From: Desulfuromonadales bacterium
GTDB taxonomy: Bacteria; Desulfobacterota; Desulfuromonadia; Desulfuromonadales; JAGXHI01
DNA length: 64,000 nucleotides
Assembly (NCBI GenBank): GCA_024636295.1
Contig: JAGXHI010000020.1
Span: 62,001-126,000, forward strand
Direction: 5' to 3'
Shown here: piece by piece, positions 27,121-36,368 of the stretch
How positions within the stretch are numbered: the stretch's first letter is position 1
Layout of the letters: each line of letters opens with the position of its first letter
The notes under the pieces: generated by a model
Told to the model about the DNA's origin: nothing
What the model saw: the letters and a program-made list of their open reading frames with translations, nothing else
The model's database searches: none
Position numbers and translations under genes: made by a program

Positions 27121-28412
27121 TGTGATTTTCCAATAATTTCTTCGATGACCTCAAGGGTCTGGGCGGTGGCCCCGACATTGTCCTGAAAGAGGGAATATCC
27201 TTTTTCCCCCATGTCACGCCGCTGTTTCGGATGATCAAGAAGATGGGCCATAACCTCCGGAAGTTCCTCCCGGGATACTTGTCTTCCGCCGCCGGCCTGA
27301 ATCAGCAGATTAGAGATTTCCTTAAAATTCTGCATGCAAGGGCCGAAAATAACGGGTTTTTTCATCAAAGAGGCTTCCAACGCGTTGTGGCCGCCGATAT
27401 TAACGAGGCTGCCGCCAAGGAAAACGAGGTCCGCGGTGGCATACAGCCGCAGCATTTCGCCCATGGTATCTACCAGCAGAACTTCCCCGGTTCGCAAGGG
27501 ACGGTCCAGGCGGTCAATCCGACTGCGCAGGGTGAAACTGATCCCGTTTGATGCCAGCAGTTCACTGACGGACCGGCACCGCTCCGGATGCCGTGGAACC
27601 AGCATGAGCAGAATATTTCGCCCTTCCTGTAGCAGTTTTCGATAGGCCTCCAGAATAATTTCCTCTTCTCCCGCGTGAGTACTCCCCGCCACGATTATCT
27701 GGAGATTCTTCGGAAGCCTCAGTTCAATTTTGAATTCTTCGATTTGGGTCTGCCCGAGTTCGAGCGGCTTCGTGTCGAACTTGAGATTACCCGTCACCTG
27801 AACCCGCTCTTTGGCGGCTCCGAGGCCTATAATTCGTTCGGCATCGAGTTCGGACTGCATGCAAAAAGCGGAAAAACGATCCAGAATAGGCCTGAGCAGA
27901 AAACGAATCCAGCGGTAACGGGGATAGGATCTGTCCGAAATGCGCCCGTTGGCGAGGATGACAGGAATGCCTCTGTCTGCCGCCTGTCTGACAAAATTGG
28001 GCCAGATCTCCGTTTCCACGATAATGATCATTCTGGGACGCACCTTCTGGAAAACGCGCCGCACCACCCGTGTAAAATCGAAGGGGAAAAACAGACAAAG
28101 ATCGATTTCCGGGATTTCCTGTGCAACAGCATGCCCAGTCTCCGTCACATTGGAAAGAATCAGTCGATGGTCCGGCCGTTGTCTTTTCAATTCCCTGACA
28201 AGCGGTACCGCTGCACGTGTCTCACCAACAGAAACCGCGTGAACCCAGATAATTTTCTCCCCACGCACAGGATCCAGCTTGGATCCAGGGAAAAAACCGA
28301 GCCGCTCTCGAATGCCCCGCCTGATCTTTCCCTGCCGGAGGCCTCGGAAAAAGTAATAAGGGACCGCCACGAGAGCAACGATCATCAGGGCAAGATCATA
28401 CAGCAGATACAC
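27087..28412 (-). CDS. waaA: 3-deoxy-D-manno-octulosonic acid (Kdo) transferase
   Basis: 441 residues from GTG 28412, chosen because GGAGG lies six bases upstream; the ATG-based frame to 28448 lacks such a site. An N-terminal membrane anchor (YLLYDLALMIVALVAVPYYF) is followed by IWVHAVSVGETRAAVPLV, TETGHAVAQ, VETEIWPNFVRQA, GRISDRSYPRYRW, GSTHAGEEEIIL and FLGGSLVNIGGHNALEAS. It transfers one or more Kdo residues from CMP-Kdo to lipid IVA. It overlaps both neighbours, consistent with coupled translation. Confidence 0.95.
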   Translation of the reverse strand: MYLLYDLALMIVALVAVPYYFFRGLRQGKIRRGIRERLGFFPGSKLDPVRGEKIIWVHAVSVGETRAAVPLVRELKRQRPDHRLILSNVTETGHAVAQEIPEIDLCLFFPFDFTRVVRRVFQKVRPRMIIIVETEIWPNFVRQAADRGIPVILANGRISDRSYPRYRWIRFLLRPILDRFSAFCMQSELDAERIIGLGAAKERVQVTGNLKFDTKPLELGQTQIEEFKIELRLPKNLQIIVAGSTHAGEEEIILEAYRKLLQEGRNILLMLVPRHPERCRSVSELLASNGISFTLRSRIDRLDRPLRTGEVLLVDTMGEMLRLYATADLVFLGGSLVNIGGHNALEASLMKKPVIFGPCMQNFKEISNLLIQAGGGRQVSREELPEVMAHLLDHPKQRRDMGEKGYSLFQDNVGATAQTLEVIEEIIGKSQWDERTRFIGG

Positions 28413-29067
28413 CGAATTCCTCCAGGCGCTCACGCGCCAGTCGATCATTTTCCTTCATTGCAGACTGCAATCGGTCACGGAACCGACCGGTATCTTCCTC
28501 CCGGCGGCAAAGAAGCGGTTCTCCAAAAACAAAAACGCCCCGGGAGAAGGGGAAAGGAAGCAAAAATCGGTCCCAGGATGAAAAGCGGTATCCGCGGCTG
28601 CAGGCAAAGGACACAGGCACCACAGCCCGCCCACTCAGCCGAGCCAATAACGCCACCCCTTCCTTGACCTGATGACGGGGGCCGCGGGGTCCGTCGGGAG
28701 TGATCGCCAGGTCGAATGGGCCCCTGGCGCACCGCACCATCTCAAGGAGCGCCTTCCCTCCTCCCCGACTCGAGGATCCTCGTACGGCGCCCAGCCCGAA
28801 AAACGAAGCTGTTCGGGCAATAAGTTCCCCATCCTTGGAGGCGCTTATCATGATTTTGAGTCCCGGGCCACGATATTCATTCAACATGAGCAGTATCTGA
28901 TCGTGCCAGAAAGCGAATATAACATGATTGCCGCGTTTCCGGAAATCGTGCAGACGCTCCTCTCCAAACCACTCGATCCGGACCAGTGCACCGAGAGTCC
29001 GGATAATCCCGGCGCCCAGAGGAGGAGCCGCCCAATATAGAAATCGGTCACTGAGCTTTTTTTTCAT
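28396..29067 (-). CDS. DUF374 acyltransferase, candidate LpxJ-type lipid A late acyltransferase
   Basis: 223 residues if it starts at the MKKKLSD methionine (29067); a start at 29091 is also open. NHVIFAFWHDQILLM contains the His-x-Asp-like acyltransferase site, and ITPDGPRGPRHQVKEGVALL with TGRAVVPVS-like SGRAVVPVSFACS is the DUF374 signature. An N-terminal hydrophobic stretch (LYWAAPPLGAGIIRTLGAL) suggests membrane attachment. In epsilonproteobacteria a DUF374 protein, LpxJ, is a Kdo-independent late acyltransferase of lipid A. The position between msbA and waaA, with no LpxL/LpxM in the window, supports the same role here, by inference. Confidence 0.8.
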   Translation of the reverse strand: MKKKLSDRFLYWAAPPLGAGIIRTLGALVRIEWFGEERLHDFRKRGNHVIFAFWHDQILLMLNEYRGPGLKIMISASKDGELIARTASFFGLGAVRGSSSRGGGKALLEMVRCARGPFDLAITPDGPRGPRHQVKEGVALLARLSGRAVVPVSFACSRGYRFSSWDRFLLPFPFSRGVFVFGEPLLCRREEDTGRFRDRLQSAMKENDRLARERLEEFGVSAV

Positions 29068-30802
29068 CTCGGCTCTGGAACTGCATATCATAGAGTCTGC
29101 GATAGAGTCCGCCCAGTCCCAGAAGATCCCGATGATTTCCGGCCTCCGCCACCCGACCCTTCTCCATCACCAGAATCCGGTCGGCATGCATAACGGTAGA
29201 GAGGCGGTGTGCTATCACGAGGGTCGTGCGATTCTTCATCAGGTTGACGAGGGCCTTCTGTACCATAGCCTCGCTTTCCGAATCCAGAGCGCTGGTTGCC
29301 TCATCCAGGATAAGAATGGGGGCATCCCTCAGAATGGCCCGTGCGATGCAGATCCGCTGTCTCTGGCCTCCGGAGAGTCGAACTCCCCGGTCGCCGATTT
29401 GAGTATCATACCTCTCGGGAAACATTCGAATAAAATCATCGGCGTAGGCAAGCCGCGCGGCTTCCTCAATGGCCTCGATGGAGGCGTCCGAAGAGCCGTA
29501 AGCGATATTGGTCCGAATGGAATCACTGAAAAGGAAGGATTCCTGGTCGACAAGCGCCAGGTTTTTCTTCAGACTGGCCTGGGTGATGTTTCGTATATCG
29601 TGTCCGTCGATGAGAATGCTTCCCTCGTCCGGGTCATAAAACCGGTTTAGCAGACCGGCGATCGTCGTCTTTCCGGCACCGCTCGGCCCCACGAGGGCGA
29701 CAATTTCGCCAGGAGCGGCGTGCAACGAAAAGTCCTGAAGAACGGGTTCGACATCATAGGAGAAAGAGACGTTCTCAAAAACTATCTCTCCCTGCGCACG
29801 GCCTATGACGTTTGCCCCGGGCATGTCGTGAATCTGGACGGGCTCATCCACGAGTTCGAAGACCCGCTCGGCAGCCCCCATCGCCTGCTGAACCCGGTTG
29901 TTGATTTTGGTCAGCCGCTTCGCCGGGGTGTACATCATCAGGATGGCCGCCATGATCGAGAAAAGCTCACCCTGCGTCATTGCTCCGGAGAGGACCCGAT
30001 CCATTCCGTACCACAGTACGGCGGCCAGCCCGAGAGACCCAAGAATCTCCACTACCGGGGAGGAGGCCGCATCATATTTGATGACCTTGCGGAAAAAATG
30101 GTAGAAGGAGCGGTTTTCGGATTTGAATTTGTGAAATTCGTCCTTTTCGGTGCCAAAGGCCTTTATCACCTTTATACCGGAAAACGCCTGCTCGAGAACC
30201 TTGGTCAGGGAGCCCATCGCGCCCTGCTGGCGGCGGGAGTAGCTCTTTATCTTGCTGCCGATCCGGGCTGCGGGAAAACCCGCGATGGGCAGAACGACAA
30301 AAGCCATAGAGGCCAGTTTCCAGTCCTGGTAAAAAGCCAGTGCGGTCAGCCCCAGAAGTGTCGCCCCCTCCCGTAGAGTCTCCACAAGAACACTGGAGGC
30401 GGCCCGCTGCATCACCCCGATATCATTCAGGATCCGCGAGATGAGATTGCCCGTCGTGTTCCGTGAGAAGTACCCCATGGAGAGATCGACAGAGTGGCGA
30501 AATACATCATTGCGGATGTCTTGAACTACCAGTTGACCGCCTGTCCGGATGAAATATTCCTGGATGTATCGGGAAAATCCCTTGATAACGGCAAGGCCGA
30601 TCACGACCACGGGAACCCAGTAAATCCATCGTTGGCCGCCTGGTGCAAGAACGATATCCACCATGGGCTGAATCAGCTTCACATAAGCGACATCGGTGCC
30701 GGCAACCCCCAGGCTGGCGATCATGGAGATGACGATGCGCCATTTATAGCGGCGGATATAACCCCAGAAGCGGGGAATGATTCTTTGAGCCTTTTCCTTC
30801 AC
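29048..30802 (-). CDS. msbA: Lipid A export ABC transporter MsbA
   Basis: 584 residues from a GTG at 30802, five bases after the lpxB stop; the longer ORF to 30913 runs inside lpxB. The N-terminal half has about six membrane segments. The ATPase half has Walker A GPSGAGKTTIAGLL, signature VRLSGGQRQRICIARAI, Walker B LILDEATSALDSESE and the switch histidine in VIAHRLSTVMHADRI. It flips lipid A-core across the inner membrane. Size and location next to lpxB fit MsbA rather than a generic exporter. Confidence 0.9.
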   Translation of the reverse strand: MKEKAQRIIPRFWGYIRRYKWRIVISMIASLGVAGTDVAYVKLIQPMVDIVLAPGGQRWIYWVPVVVIGLAVIKGFSRYIQEYFIRTGGQLVVQDIRNDVFRHSVDLSMGYFSRNTTGNLISRILNDIGVMQRAASSVLVETLREGATLLGLTALAFYQDWKLASMAFVVLPIAGFPAARIGSKIKSYSRRQQGAMGSLTKVLEQAFSGIKVIKAFGTEKDEFHKFKSENRSFYHFFRKVIKYDAASSPVVEILGSLGLAAVLWYGMDRVLSGAMTQGELFSIMAAILMMYTPAKRLTKINNRVQQAMGAAERVFELVDEPVQIHDMPGANVIGRAQGEIVFENVSFSYDVEPVLQDFSLHAAPGEIVALVGPSGAGKTTIAGLLNRFYDPDEGSILIDGHDIRNITQASLKKNLALVDQESFLFSDSIRTNIAYGSSDASIEAIEEAARLAYADDFIRMFPERYDTQIGDRGVRLSGGQRQRICIARAILRDAPILILDEATSALDSESEAMVQKALVNLMKNRTTLVIAHRLSTVMHADRILVMEKGRVAEAGNHRDLLGLGGLYRRLYDMQFQSRDEKKAQ

Positions 30803-30806
30803 CTTT

Positions 30807-31979
30807 TTACCGATCCTGCGATTCTCGACCGCACATTTCCGAAACCATTCGGGCAACCCTTCGGGAACATCCTCTCTCCCCCATTTTCCGCGGAATTCGG
30901 GAGAGCCCCTCAAGAGTTTTCCGGCGATACTCCTGATCTTCCAGGAGCCGAAGCAACTCGTCAGCCAGATTTTCCGGCGTCGCCTGATGTTGGATGAATT
31001 CCCGGGCTACCGCCTCACCGGCCACAATGTTGGCCAATCCGATATGCGGCACCTTGATCAGCCTCTTTCCCACAAAGTAGGTGAAAGGAGCCATTTTGTA
31101 CAGGATAGCCATCGGTGTTCCGATCAGTCCGATCTGCAGAGTCACCGTGCCCGAGACCGTCAGAATGGCCTCGCAGGCTTGAATGGCATCATAGATGTTG
31201 TCATCAACCAGAAATATCGGAAGCTGGATTTCAGCAAGTCGGTCCCGCATTTCGGCGGGCTTAAGGGAGGACGCGACAGGAAGAAGGAACTGAAGGTCCG
31301 GACGTCGCGAATGGATTATCTTGGCGGCCGAAATCATGACGTCCAGGTTATACTTCAGCTCCTGGCGCCGACTGCCGGGGAATATTCCGACGACTTCCCT
31401 GGATGGATCCAGTCCGTGTTCTCTCAGGAATGAATCTCTTGCCCGGGTGATGCGAATTTCATCGAGGAGGGGATTCCCCACGTAATCCACCTCCACATTT
31501 TCCCCCGCGTAAAGTTCGGGTTCGAAGGGGAAAATTACCGCCAGTCGATCCACGACACGGGCGATTTTTTTAACGCGTCCCCGCCTCCAGGCCCAGACCT
31601 GGGGACTGATATAATAGAGGACCGGAACTCCGACCCGTGATGCAGCCCGTGCGAGGCGAAGGTTGAATTCAGGGAAATCCAGCAGGACGAGAACATCCGG
31701 GCGAGCAGGGCCGCTCAGAATGTGTTTCAGTTTACGATAGGCGCGGTAGATGGTCGAAAAGTGTCCAAAAACCTCCGCCAGCCCCATGACGGATAAAGAT
31801 TCTCCGGGGATCAGGATTTCACATCCTTCCGCGGCCATACGACATCCGCCCACCCCGAAGAAGACGATGTCCGGATCGATTTCTCGTGTGGCCTGGATGA
31901 GATTGGCGCCATGCAGATCGCCGGAAGCCTCTCCGGTGACTATCATGGCTTTTCGTTTTGTGCTTCCGGAGATGGTCAC
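30807..31979 (-). CDS. lpxB: Lipid-A-disaccharide synthase
   Basis: 390 residues, GT19. It joins UDP-2,3-diacylglucosamine and lipid X to give the disaccharide. The opening IVTGEASGDLHGANLI is diagnostic; next come FFGVGGCRMAAEG, VLLDFPEFNLRLAR, YISPQVWAWRRGRVKKI, VIFPFEPELYAG, VGNPLLDEI, GIFPGSRRQELKYNL and LTVSGTVTLQIGLIGTPM. The gene starts one base after gnnB ends. If the diamino pathway predicted from gnnA/gnnB operates, the substrate would carry an amide at position 3. Confidence 0.96.
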   Translation of the reverse strand: MTISGSTKRKAMIVTGEASGDLHGANLIQATREIDPDIVFFGVGGCRMAAEGCEILIPGESLSVMGLAEVFGHFSTIYRAYRKLKHILSGPARPDVLVLLDFPEFNLRLARAASRVGVPVLYYISPQVWAWRRGRVKKIARVVDRLAVIFPFEPELYAGENVEVDYVGNPLLDEIRITRARDSFLREHGLDPSREVVGIFPGSRRQELKYNLDVMISAAKIIHSRRPDLQFLLPVASSLKPAEMRDRLAEIQLPIFLVDDNIYDAIQACEAILTVSGTVTLQIGLIGTPMAILYKMAPFTYFVGKRLIKVPHIGLANIVAGEAVAREFIQHQATPENLADELLRLLEDQEYRRKTLEGLSRIPRKMGERGCSRRVARMVSEMCGRESQDR

Positions 31980-33086
31980 CTATCCCGCGTTTCCCAATGC
32001 ATTGAGTAAAACCGAGCATACGCGCCCGACCTGCTCCCCGGTCATTTCCGGATACATGGGAAGAGAAAGCACACTTTCGGCCGCTTTCTCCGTTTCTGGC
32101 AGATGGAAAGACCGGAACTCCCGAAAGACCTCTTGGCGGTGCAGGGGGATCGGATAGTATACGGCCGAGGCGATGCCCTCTCGAGAGAGGGCTTCCTTGA
32201 GTGAATCCCGGGCAGTCGTACGGATGGTGTACTGATGGTATACGTGCCGAGCCCATGCATTTTCATCCGGCAGCAGGATATCGGCGGCCTCAAGATTCCT
32301 GAGATAAAGCTCGGCATTCCGACGGCGGGCATCATTGTATTGATCGATCCGGCGAAGCTTGACCCGAAGAACCACGGCCTGGAGATCGTCAAGGCGGCTA
32401 TTGTAGCCGATCACCGAATGGTGGTACTGTTCGCGGCTTCCGTGATTCCTCAGAATCCGTACCTGTTCCGCCAGATCGTCATCGTTGGTGACAACCATGC
32501 CGCCATCGCCGTAACAGCCGAGGTTCTTACTCGGGAAAAATGAAAAACAACCGAAATCTCCGATTGTGCCAACCTTTTTCCCTCGGTATTCGGCGCCAAA
32601 TGCCTGGGCGCAATCTTCAATCAGTTTCAATCCGAAACGGTTGCAGACCTCCAGGATTGGATCCAGGTCGGCCGGGCGCCCGAAAAGATGTACGGGCAGA
32701 ACGGCACGGGTCCTCTCGGTTACGGCAGCCTCGACAAGGGCGGGGTCGAGATTCATCGTCCGCGGGTCGATGTCAACAAAAACAGGCCGCGCGCCCACGT
32801 ATGCGATGGCTTCGGCGGTGGCGATGAAAGTGAAAGAAGTAGTGATGACCTCATCTCCCGCACCAATGCCCGCTGCGCGCAAGGCAAGGTGAAGGGCGTC
32901 CGTACCCGAGGAAAGGCCAAGGGCGTGTTTGACTCCGCAGTAATCCGCGATTTCCCTCTCGAGGGCCTGGCCATTTGGCCCGAGAATGAACCGGGTGGAC
33001 TCAAGAGTCTCACGGAAACCTTTTTCAATTTCTTCCCGAAGGGTCTCGTACTGTCCCTTGAGGTCGACCATGGGGATATTCATCAT
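31980..33086 (-). CDS. gnnB: DegT/DnrJ-type aminotransferase, probable GnnB
   Basis: 368 residues, PLP-dependent sugar aminotransferase. Features: NIPMVDLKGQYETLREEIE, SSGTDALHLALRAAGIGAGDEVITTSF (split here), PVHLFGRPADLD, LIEDCAQAFGAEYRGKKVG, and the PLP lysine in FGCFSFFPSKNLGCYGDGG. AAGGAAG precedes the ATG. GnnB aminates the 3-keto-UDP-GlcNAc made by GnnA, giving UDP-GlcNAc3N for lipid A. The same family also includes WbpE-type enzymes; the placement between lpxA-gnnA and lpxB is the reason for the GnnB call. Confidence 0.8.
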   Translation of the reverse strand: MMNIPMVDLKGQYETLREEIEKGFRETLESTRFILGPNGQALEREIADYCGVKHALGLSSGTDALHLALRAAGIGAGDEVITTSFTFIATAEAIAYVGARPVFVDIDPRTMNLDPALVEAAVTERTRAVLPVHLFGRPADLDPILEVCNRFGLKLIEDCAQAFGAEYRGKKVGTIGDFGCFSFFPSKNLGCYGDGGMVVTNDDDLAEQVRILRNHGSREQYHHSVIGYNSRLDDLQAVVLRVKLRRIDQYNDARRRNAELYLRNLEAADILLPDENAWARHVYHQYTIRTTARDSLKEALSREGIASAVYYPIPLHRQEVFREFRSFHLPETEKAAESVLSLPMYPEMTGEQVGRVCSVLLNALGNAG

Positions 33087-33159
33087 GAAATCACTTCCTT
33101 TGGGCCTATGGAAACGGTCACCCGCGGGTCATTTGGACAGCGGGCGGTGATATTTCGTG

Positions 33160-34092
33160 CTACAACCTGCTGGTGATCTCCAGGGCAAGCGCAAGAGCCC
33201 GCCTTCCATCCTCTCCCGATACTGCAGGCGCTCCCCCTGTTTTCACAGCAGTTACGAAGGAATGGATTTCTTCCAGTAGGGAATCGCCCTGTTCAAACTG
33301 CCTTTCTTCCATAGAAATATCAGGGAGACCTGGAATGGCGTTCTCTCCCCCGCCTTTCCGGAGAATACTGATCTTGCGTTCATGATAATCTATGGAAATG
33401 TAGGCGTCTTCCTGAAAAATCCGGATCTTCCGCATCGCATCGCGACTTGCACGGCTTGCCGTCACGTTGGCCACGCATCCGTTTTCAAATTGAAGTCGGG
33501 CATTAGCAATATCAACCTCATCCGATATGACCGGAACGCCGACGGAATTCACCGTCTTCACTTCGGACCCAACCATGTTCAGGATGATATCAATGTCATG
33601 GATCATCAGGTCAAGTACGACGTTCACGTCCGTTCCCCGGGTGCGGAAAGGCGCCAGACGGTGGGATTCGATAAAGAGCGGATTTTTCAGAATGCCGCGA
33701 AGAGCCATAACTGCGGGATTAAAACGTTCCAGATGCCCTACCTGGAAGACCAGCTTCCGCTCCCTCGCCAATTTGATGAGTTCATCAGCCTCGGCAATAG
33801 TCTGGGTAATCGGCTTTTCAAGCAGAATATGCCGCCCCGCCCGAAGACAGTCTTGCGCCACCTCAAAGTGAAATTGGGTCGGCACTGCAATGGAGAGGAC
33901 GTCAACCTTTTCAAGCAGAGGACGGTAATCGGTAAAGCCTTCCGTCCCGCATTCGGCAGCTATCTCGATTGCTCGCTCATGGCTCGTATCGGCAACGCCG
34001 ACCAGATCCACGTCGTCCATCCCTGCATATTTCTGTGCATGAAAGCGGCCCAGGTATCCGACCCCGATCACCCCAACCTTTAATCTGCTCAT
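33160..34092 (-). CDS. gnnA: Gfo/Idh/MocA oxidoreductase, probable GnnA
   Basis: 310 residues. The Rossmann loop is VGVIGVGYLGRFHAQKYA. The EKPI motif (LLEKPITQTIAEADELI) carries the catalytic lysine, and HLERFNPAVMAL with VLDLMIHDIDIILNMVG carries the His/Asp region. GnnA oxidises the 3-hydroxyl of UDP-GlcNAc with NAD+. It lies 14 bases after lpxA and 73 before gnnB, the same arrangement described for Acidithiobacillus ferrooxidans. LpxI, which often occupies this slot in deltaproteobacteria, is absent here. Confidence 0.8.
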   Translation of the reverse strand: MSRLKVGVIGVGYLGRFHAQKYAGMDDVDLVGVADTSHERAIEIAAECGTEGFTDYRPLLEKVDVLSIAVPTQFHFEVAQDCLRAGRHILLEKPITQTIAEADELIKLARERKLVFQVGHLERFNPAVMALRGILKNPLFIESHRLAPFRTRGTDVNVVLDLMIHDIDIILNMVGSEVKTVNSVGVPVISDEVDIANARLQFENGCVANVTASRASRDAMRKIRIFQEDAYISIDYHERKISILRKGGGENAIPGLPDISMEERQFEQGDSLLEEIHSFVTAVKTGGAPAVSGEDGRRALALALEITSRL

Positions 34093-34106
34093 GTTTATTT
34101 CCGATC

Positions 34107-34877
34107 TCAGCGGGCAAGGCCGCGCTGGCTGGTCCGGATGAAATCGGTGAAGACTCGCACTTCAGAGCTGGCTGCAAATTGGTCCTCTATTTTTTCAATT
34201 GCCTCCTCGATGCGCAATCCGGAGCGGAATACAAGCTTGTAGGATTGTTTGATATCCCGGATGATTTCCTCGGAGAATCCACGGCGCTTAAGTCCCACCT
34301 GGTTGATCCCCATCGGTCTAGCACGGTCTCCCTGGGCCATTACATAGGGAGGGATATCCTGTGTCACCATTGACCCTCCGCCGATCATGGCATGGGCGCC
34401 TATCCGGACAAATTGATGAATGGCGCATAATGCACTCAGAATGGCATAATCATCCAGGCTGACGTGACCGGCCAACGTGGCGGCATTCCCCAGAATAACC
34501 CGGTTCCCGACTCGGCAGTCATGGGCGACATGAGTATATGCCATGAGGAGGCAGTCGTCTCCGATCACGGTTTCTCCGCCGCCCCCCTCAGTCCCTCGGT
34601 GAATGGTGGCGAACTCCCGGATGATGTTCCGGTCGCCGAGGCGCAGAAAGGATTTTTCGCCGTGGAATTTAAGGTCCTGAGGCGTAGCGCCGACGGAGGC
34701 AAACTGAAAAATCTTGTTTTCGCGACCGATTTCCGTCCATCCTTCGATAACGGCATGAGGGCCGACCCAGGTTCCAGCCCCCAGAGAAACATGCTCCCCG
34801 ATTATTGCATAGGGACCGATCTCCACCCCCTCCCCGATTCTGGCGGAAGGATGAACGATTGCAGTGGAATGTATCAT
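34107..34877 (-). CDS. lpxA: UDP-N-acetylglucosamine acyltransferase
   Basis: 256 residues, left-handed beta helix with hexapeptide repeats. It adds a 3-hydroxyacyl chain from ACP to the sugar at position 3. The catalytic His is at position 119 in HVAHDCRVGN (E. coli His125). The glycine that sets the acyl ruler in E. coli (Gly173) aligns by eye with Gly167 in MIGGGS, which favours a long (C14-like) chain. The C-terminus has GLKRRGFSEEIIRDIKQSYK. With gnnA/gnnB next door the acceptor may be UDP-GlcNAc3N, giving an amide link. Confidence 0.95.
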   Translation of the reverse strand: MIHSTAIVHPSARIGEGVEIGPYAIIGEHVSLGAGTWVGPHAVIEGWTEIGRENKIFQFASVGATPQDLKFHGEKSFLRLGDRNIIREFATIHRGTEGGGGETVIGDDCLLMAYTHVAHDCRVGNRVILGNAATLAGHVSLDDYAILSALCAIHQFVRIGAHAMIGGGSMVTQDIPPYVMAQGDRARPMGINQVGLKRRGFSEEIIRDIKQSYKLVFRSGLRIEEAIEKIEDQFAASSEVRVFTDFIRTSQRGLAR

Positions 34878-34881
34878 AGTA

Positions 34882-35325
34882 TCAAGAATTCTCTCGCGGC
34901 GCGAAGGTGGCCTTCAGTTCGGCTTCGGCAACAAGGATTTCGTCCACATAGGCCTTGGCTTCGAAAACGTAAATGCCCCGGCGGCAAGTGAGGAGATCGA
35001 GTTCCATGCGCAGGATATCACCTGGAATGACCGGTTTGCGGAACCGGGCTTTATCGATTCCGACAAAATAAGTGACCATGTCGTCGCCGATATCGTTGGT
35101 GATCATTGCGAATGCGCCCCCGACCTGTGCCATGGCTTCGATGATCAGCACCCCGGGCATGATCGGATGACCGGGGAAATGCCCCTGAAAAAAAGGCTCA
35201 TTGATGGTGACGTTCTTGATTCCGACCACCCGCTTGCCTGCTTCCGCCTCTAATATTTTGTCCACTAAAAGGAACGGGTAACGGTGCGGCAGAATCTTCA
35301 TGATCTCCTGAATTTTCAGAACCAT
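34882..35325 (-). CDS. fabZ: (3R)-hydroxyacyl-ACP dehydratase FabZ
   Basis: 147 residues. It dehydrates 3-hydroxyacyl-ACP in fatty acid synthesis and competes with LpxA and LpxD for the same substrate. The hot-dog fold signature is complete: [40 protein letters not shown] with the catalytic His and Glu, and [21 protein letters not shown] C-terminus. It lies between lpxD and lpxA with gaps of three and four bases, the classic order. Confidence 0.96.
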   Translation of the reverse strand: MVLKIQEIMKILPHRYPFLLVDKILEAEAGKRVVGIKNVTINEPFFQGHFPGHPIMPGVLIIEAMAQVGGAFAMITNDIGDDMVTYFVGIDKARFRKPVIPGDILRMELDLLTCRRGIYVFEAKAYVDEILVAEAELKATFAPRENS

Positions 35326-35328
35326 GCC

Positions 35329-36360
35329 TTATCCCTTCTTGATCCGTTTTTCCAGCTCCTCGAGCTGGCGCTTCATGCGGCTAATTTCTTTTCGAATCTC
35401 CGGCAGTCTGGCGTAACTGGTCGTGGCTTTCAACCATTCCTTGTGCGGCATGAGCGGCAGCCCGGCCATGATCCGGTCAGGTTCGACATCGTTGGTAACT
35501 CCACCGCGGGCGGCAATTGTGACGTTATCCCCGATAGATAGATGGCCGGCCGTCGCCGACTGACCCCCGAAGGTACAATGTTTTCCGATTCGGGTGCTGC
35601 CCGAGATGCCGACCTGCGAGACGATGATGGTGTCCTCTCCTACATCCACATTGTGGGCAATCTGAACCAGATTATCTATCTTTACGCCCCTCCCGATCCT
35701 GGTTTTCCCCAAAGTTGCCCTGTCGATGCAACTTCCGGCCCCAATCTCCACATCGTCTTCGATCACCACGATTCCGACCTGAGGAATCTTGAAATATCGC
35801 GTACCGTCGGGAGCAAACCCGAATCCATCGGAGCCGATCACTGACGAGGGTTGAATGATGACCCGGTTTCCAATGCGGCATCTTTCCCGCACAACCACTC
35901 CGGCATGCAGGGTGCAGTCCTCGCCGATTTCCACCCCCTCATAGAGAACCACTCCGGGAAAGAGAACCGAGCCGCGCCCGACTTTCACATCCGCGCCGAC
36001 AATACAACCTGGATGAATGGTCGAATTTTCGCTGATTCGGGCGCTCGAATCAATCATGGCGCCCGGCAGAACTCCTCGTGCTTCCGGGCGAGGCCCCTGC
36101 ATATGCGTCAGAATCCTGGCAAAATCCAGGTAAGGATTTCTACTTATCAGAAGATTGTATCCGGCAGGCTTAACGCTCGAAGGAACAATAATCGCCGAAG
36201 CCCGGGTGCTCAGAAGCTGGTTGCGGTATTTGGGATTGGAGATAAATGTTATATCCCCTTCCTCCGCTTCATCAATAGCCGCCACACGGCGGATCTGGAG
36301 ATCGGGATCACCGGCGATTTTGGCGCCGACCCGATCCGCCAGTTCCCTGAGAGTCGCCAC
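35329..36360 (-). CDS. lpxD: UDP-3-O-(3-hydroxyacyl)glucosamine N-acyltransferase
   Basis: 343 residues. It adds the second hydroxyacyl chain, at N2. An N-terminal uridine-binding domain (TLRELADRVGAKIAGDPDLQ, AEEGDITFISNPKY) precedes the beta-helix with GSDGFGFAPDGTRYFKIPQV and the catalytic His in NLVQIAHNVDVG. The C-terminus is a coiled helix (EISRMKRQLEELEKRIKKG). Coupled closely to skp (8 bases) and fabZ (3 bases). Confidence 0.96.
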   Translation of the reverse strand: MATLRELADRVGAKIAGDPDLQIRRVAAIDEAEEGDITFISNPKYRNQLLSTRASAIIVPSSVKPAGYNLLISRNPYLDFARILTHMQGPRPEARGVLPGAMIDSSARISENSTIHPGCIVGADVKVGRGSVLFPGVVLYEGVEIGEDCTLHAGVVVRERCRIGNRVIIQPSSVIGSDGFGFAPDGTRYFKIPQVGIVVIEDDVEIGAGSCIDRATLGKTRIGRGVKIDNLVQIAHNVDVGEDTIIVSQVGISGSTRIGKHCTFGGQSATAGHLSIGDNVTIAARGGVTNDVEPDRIMAGLPLMPHKEWLKATTSYARLPEIRKEISRMKRQLEELEKRIKKG

Positions 36361-36368
36361 ATTCCCTC

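Noticed and set aside
34368..34384. Met170 of LpxA as a short-chain acyl ruler
   Set aside because: Counting the E. coli sequence places the ruler Gly173 opposite Gly167 here, so Met170 is not at the ruler position.
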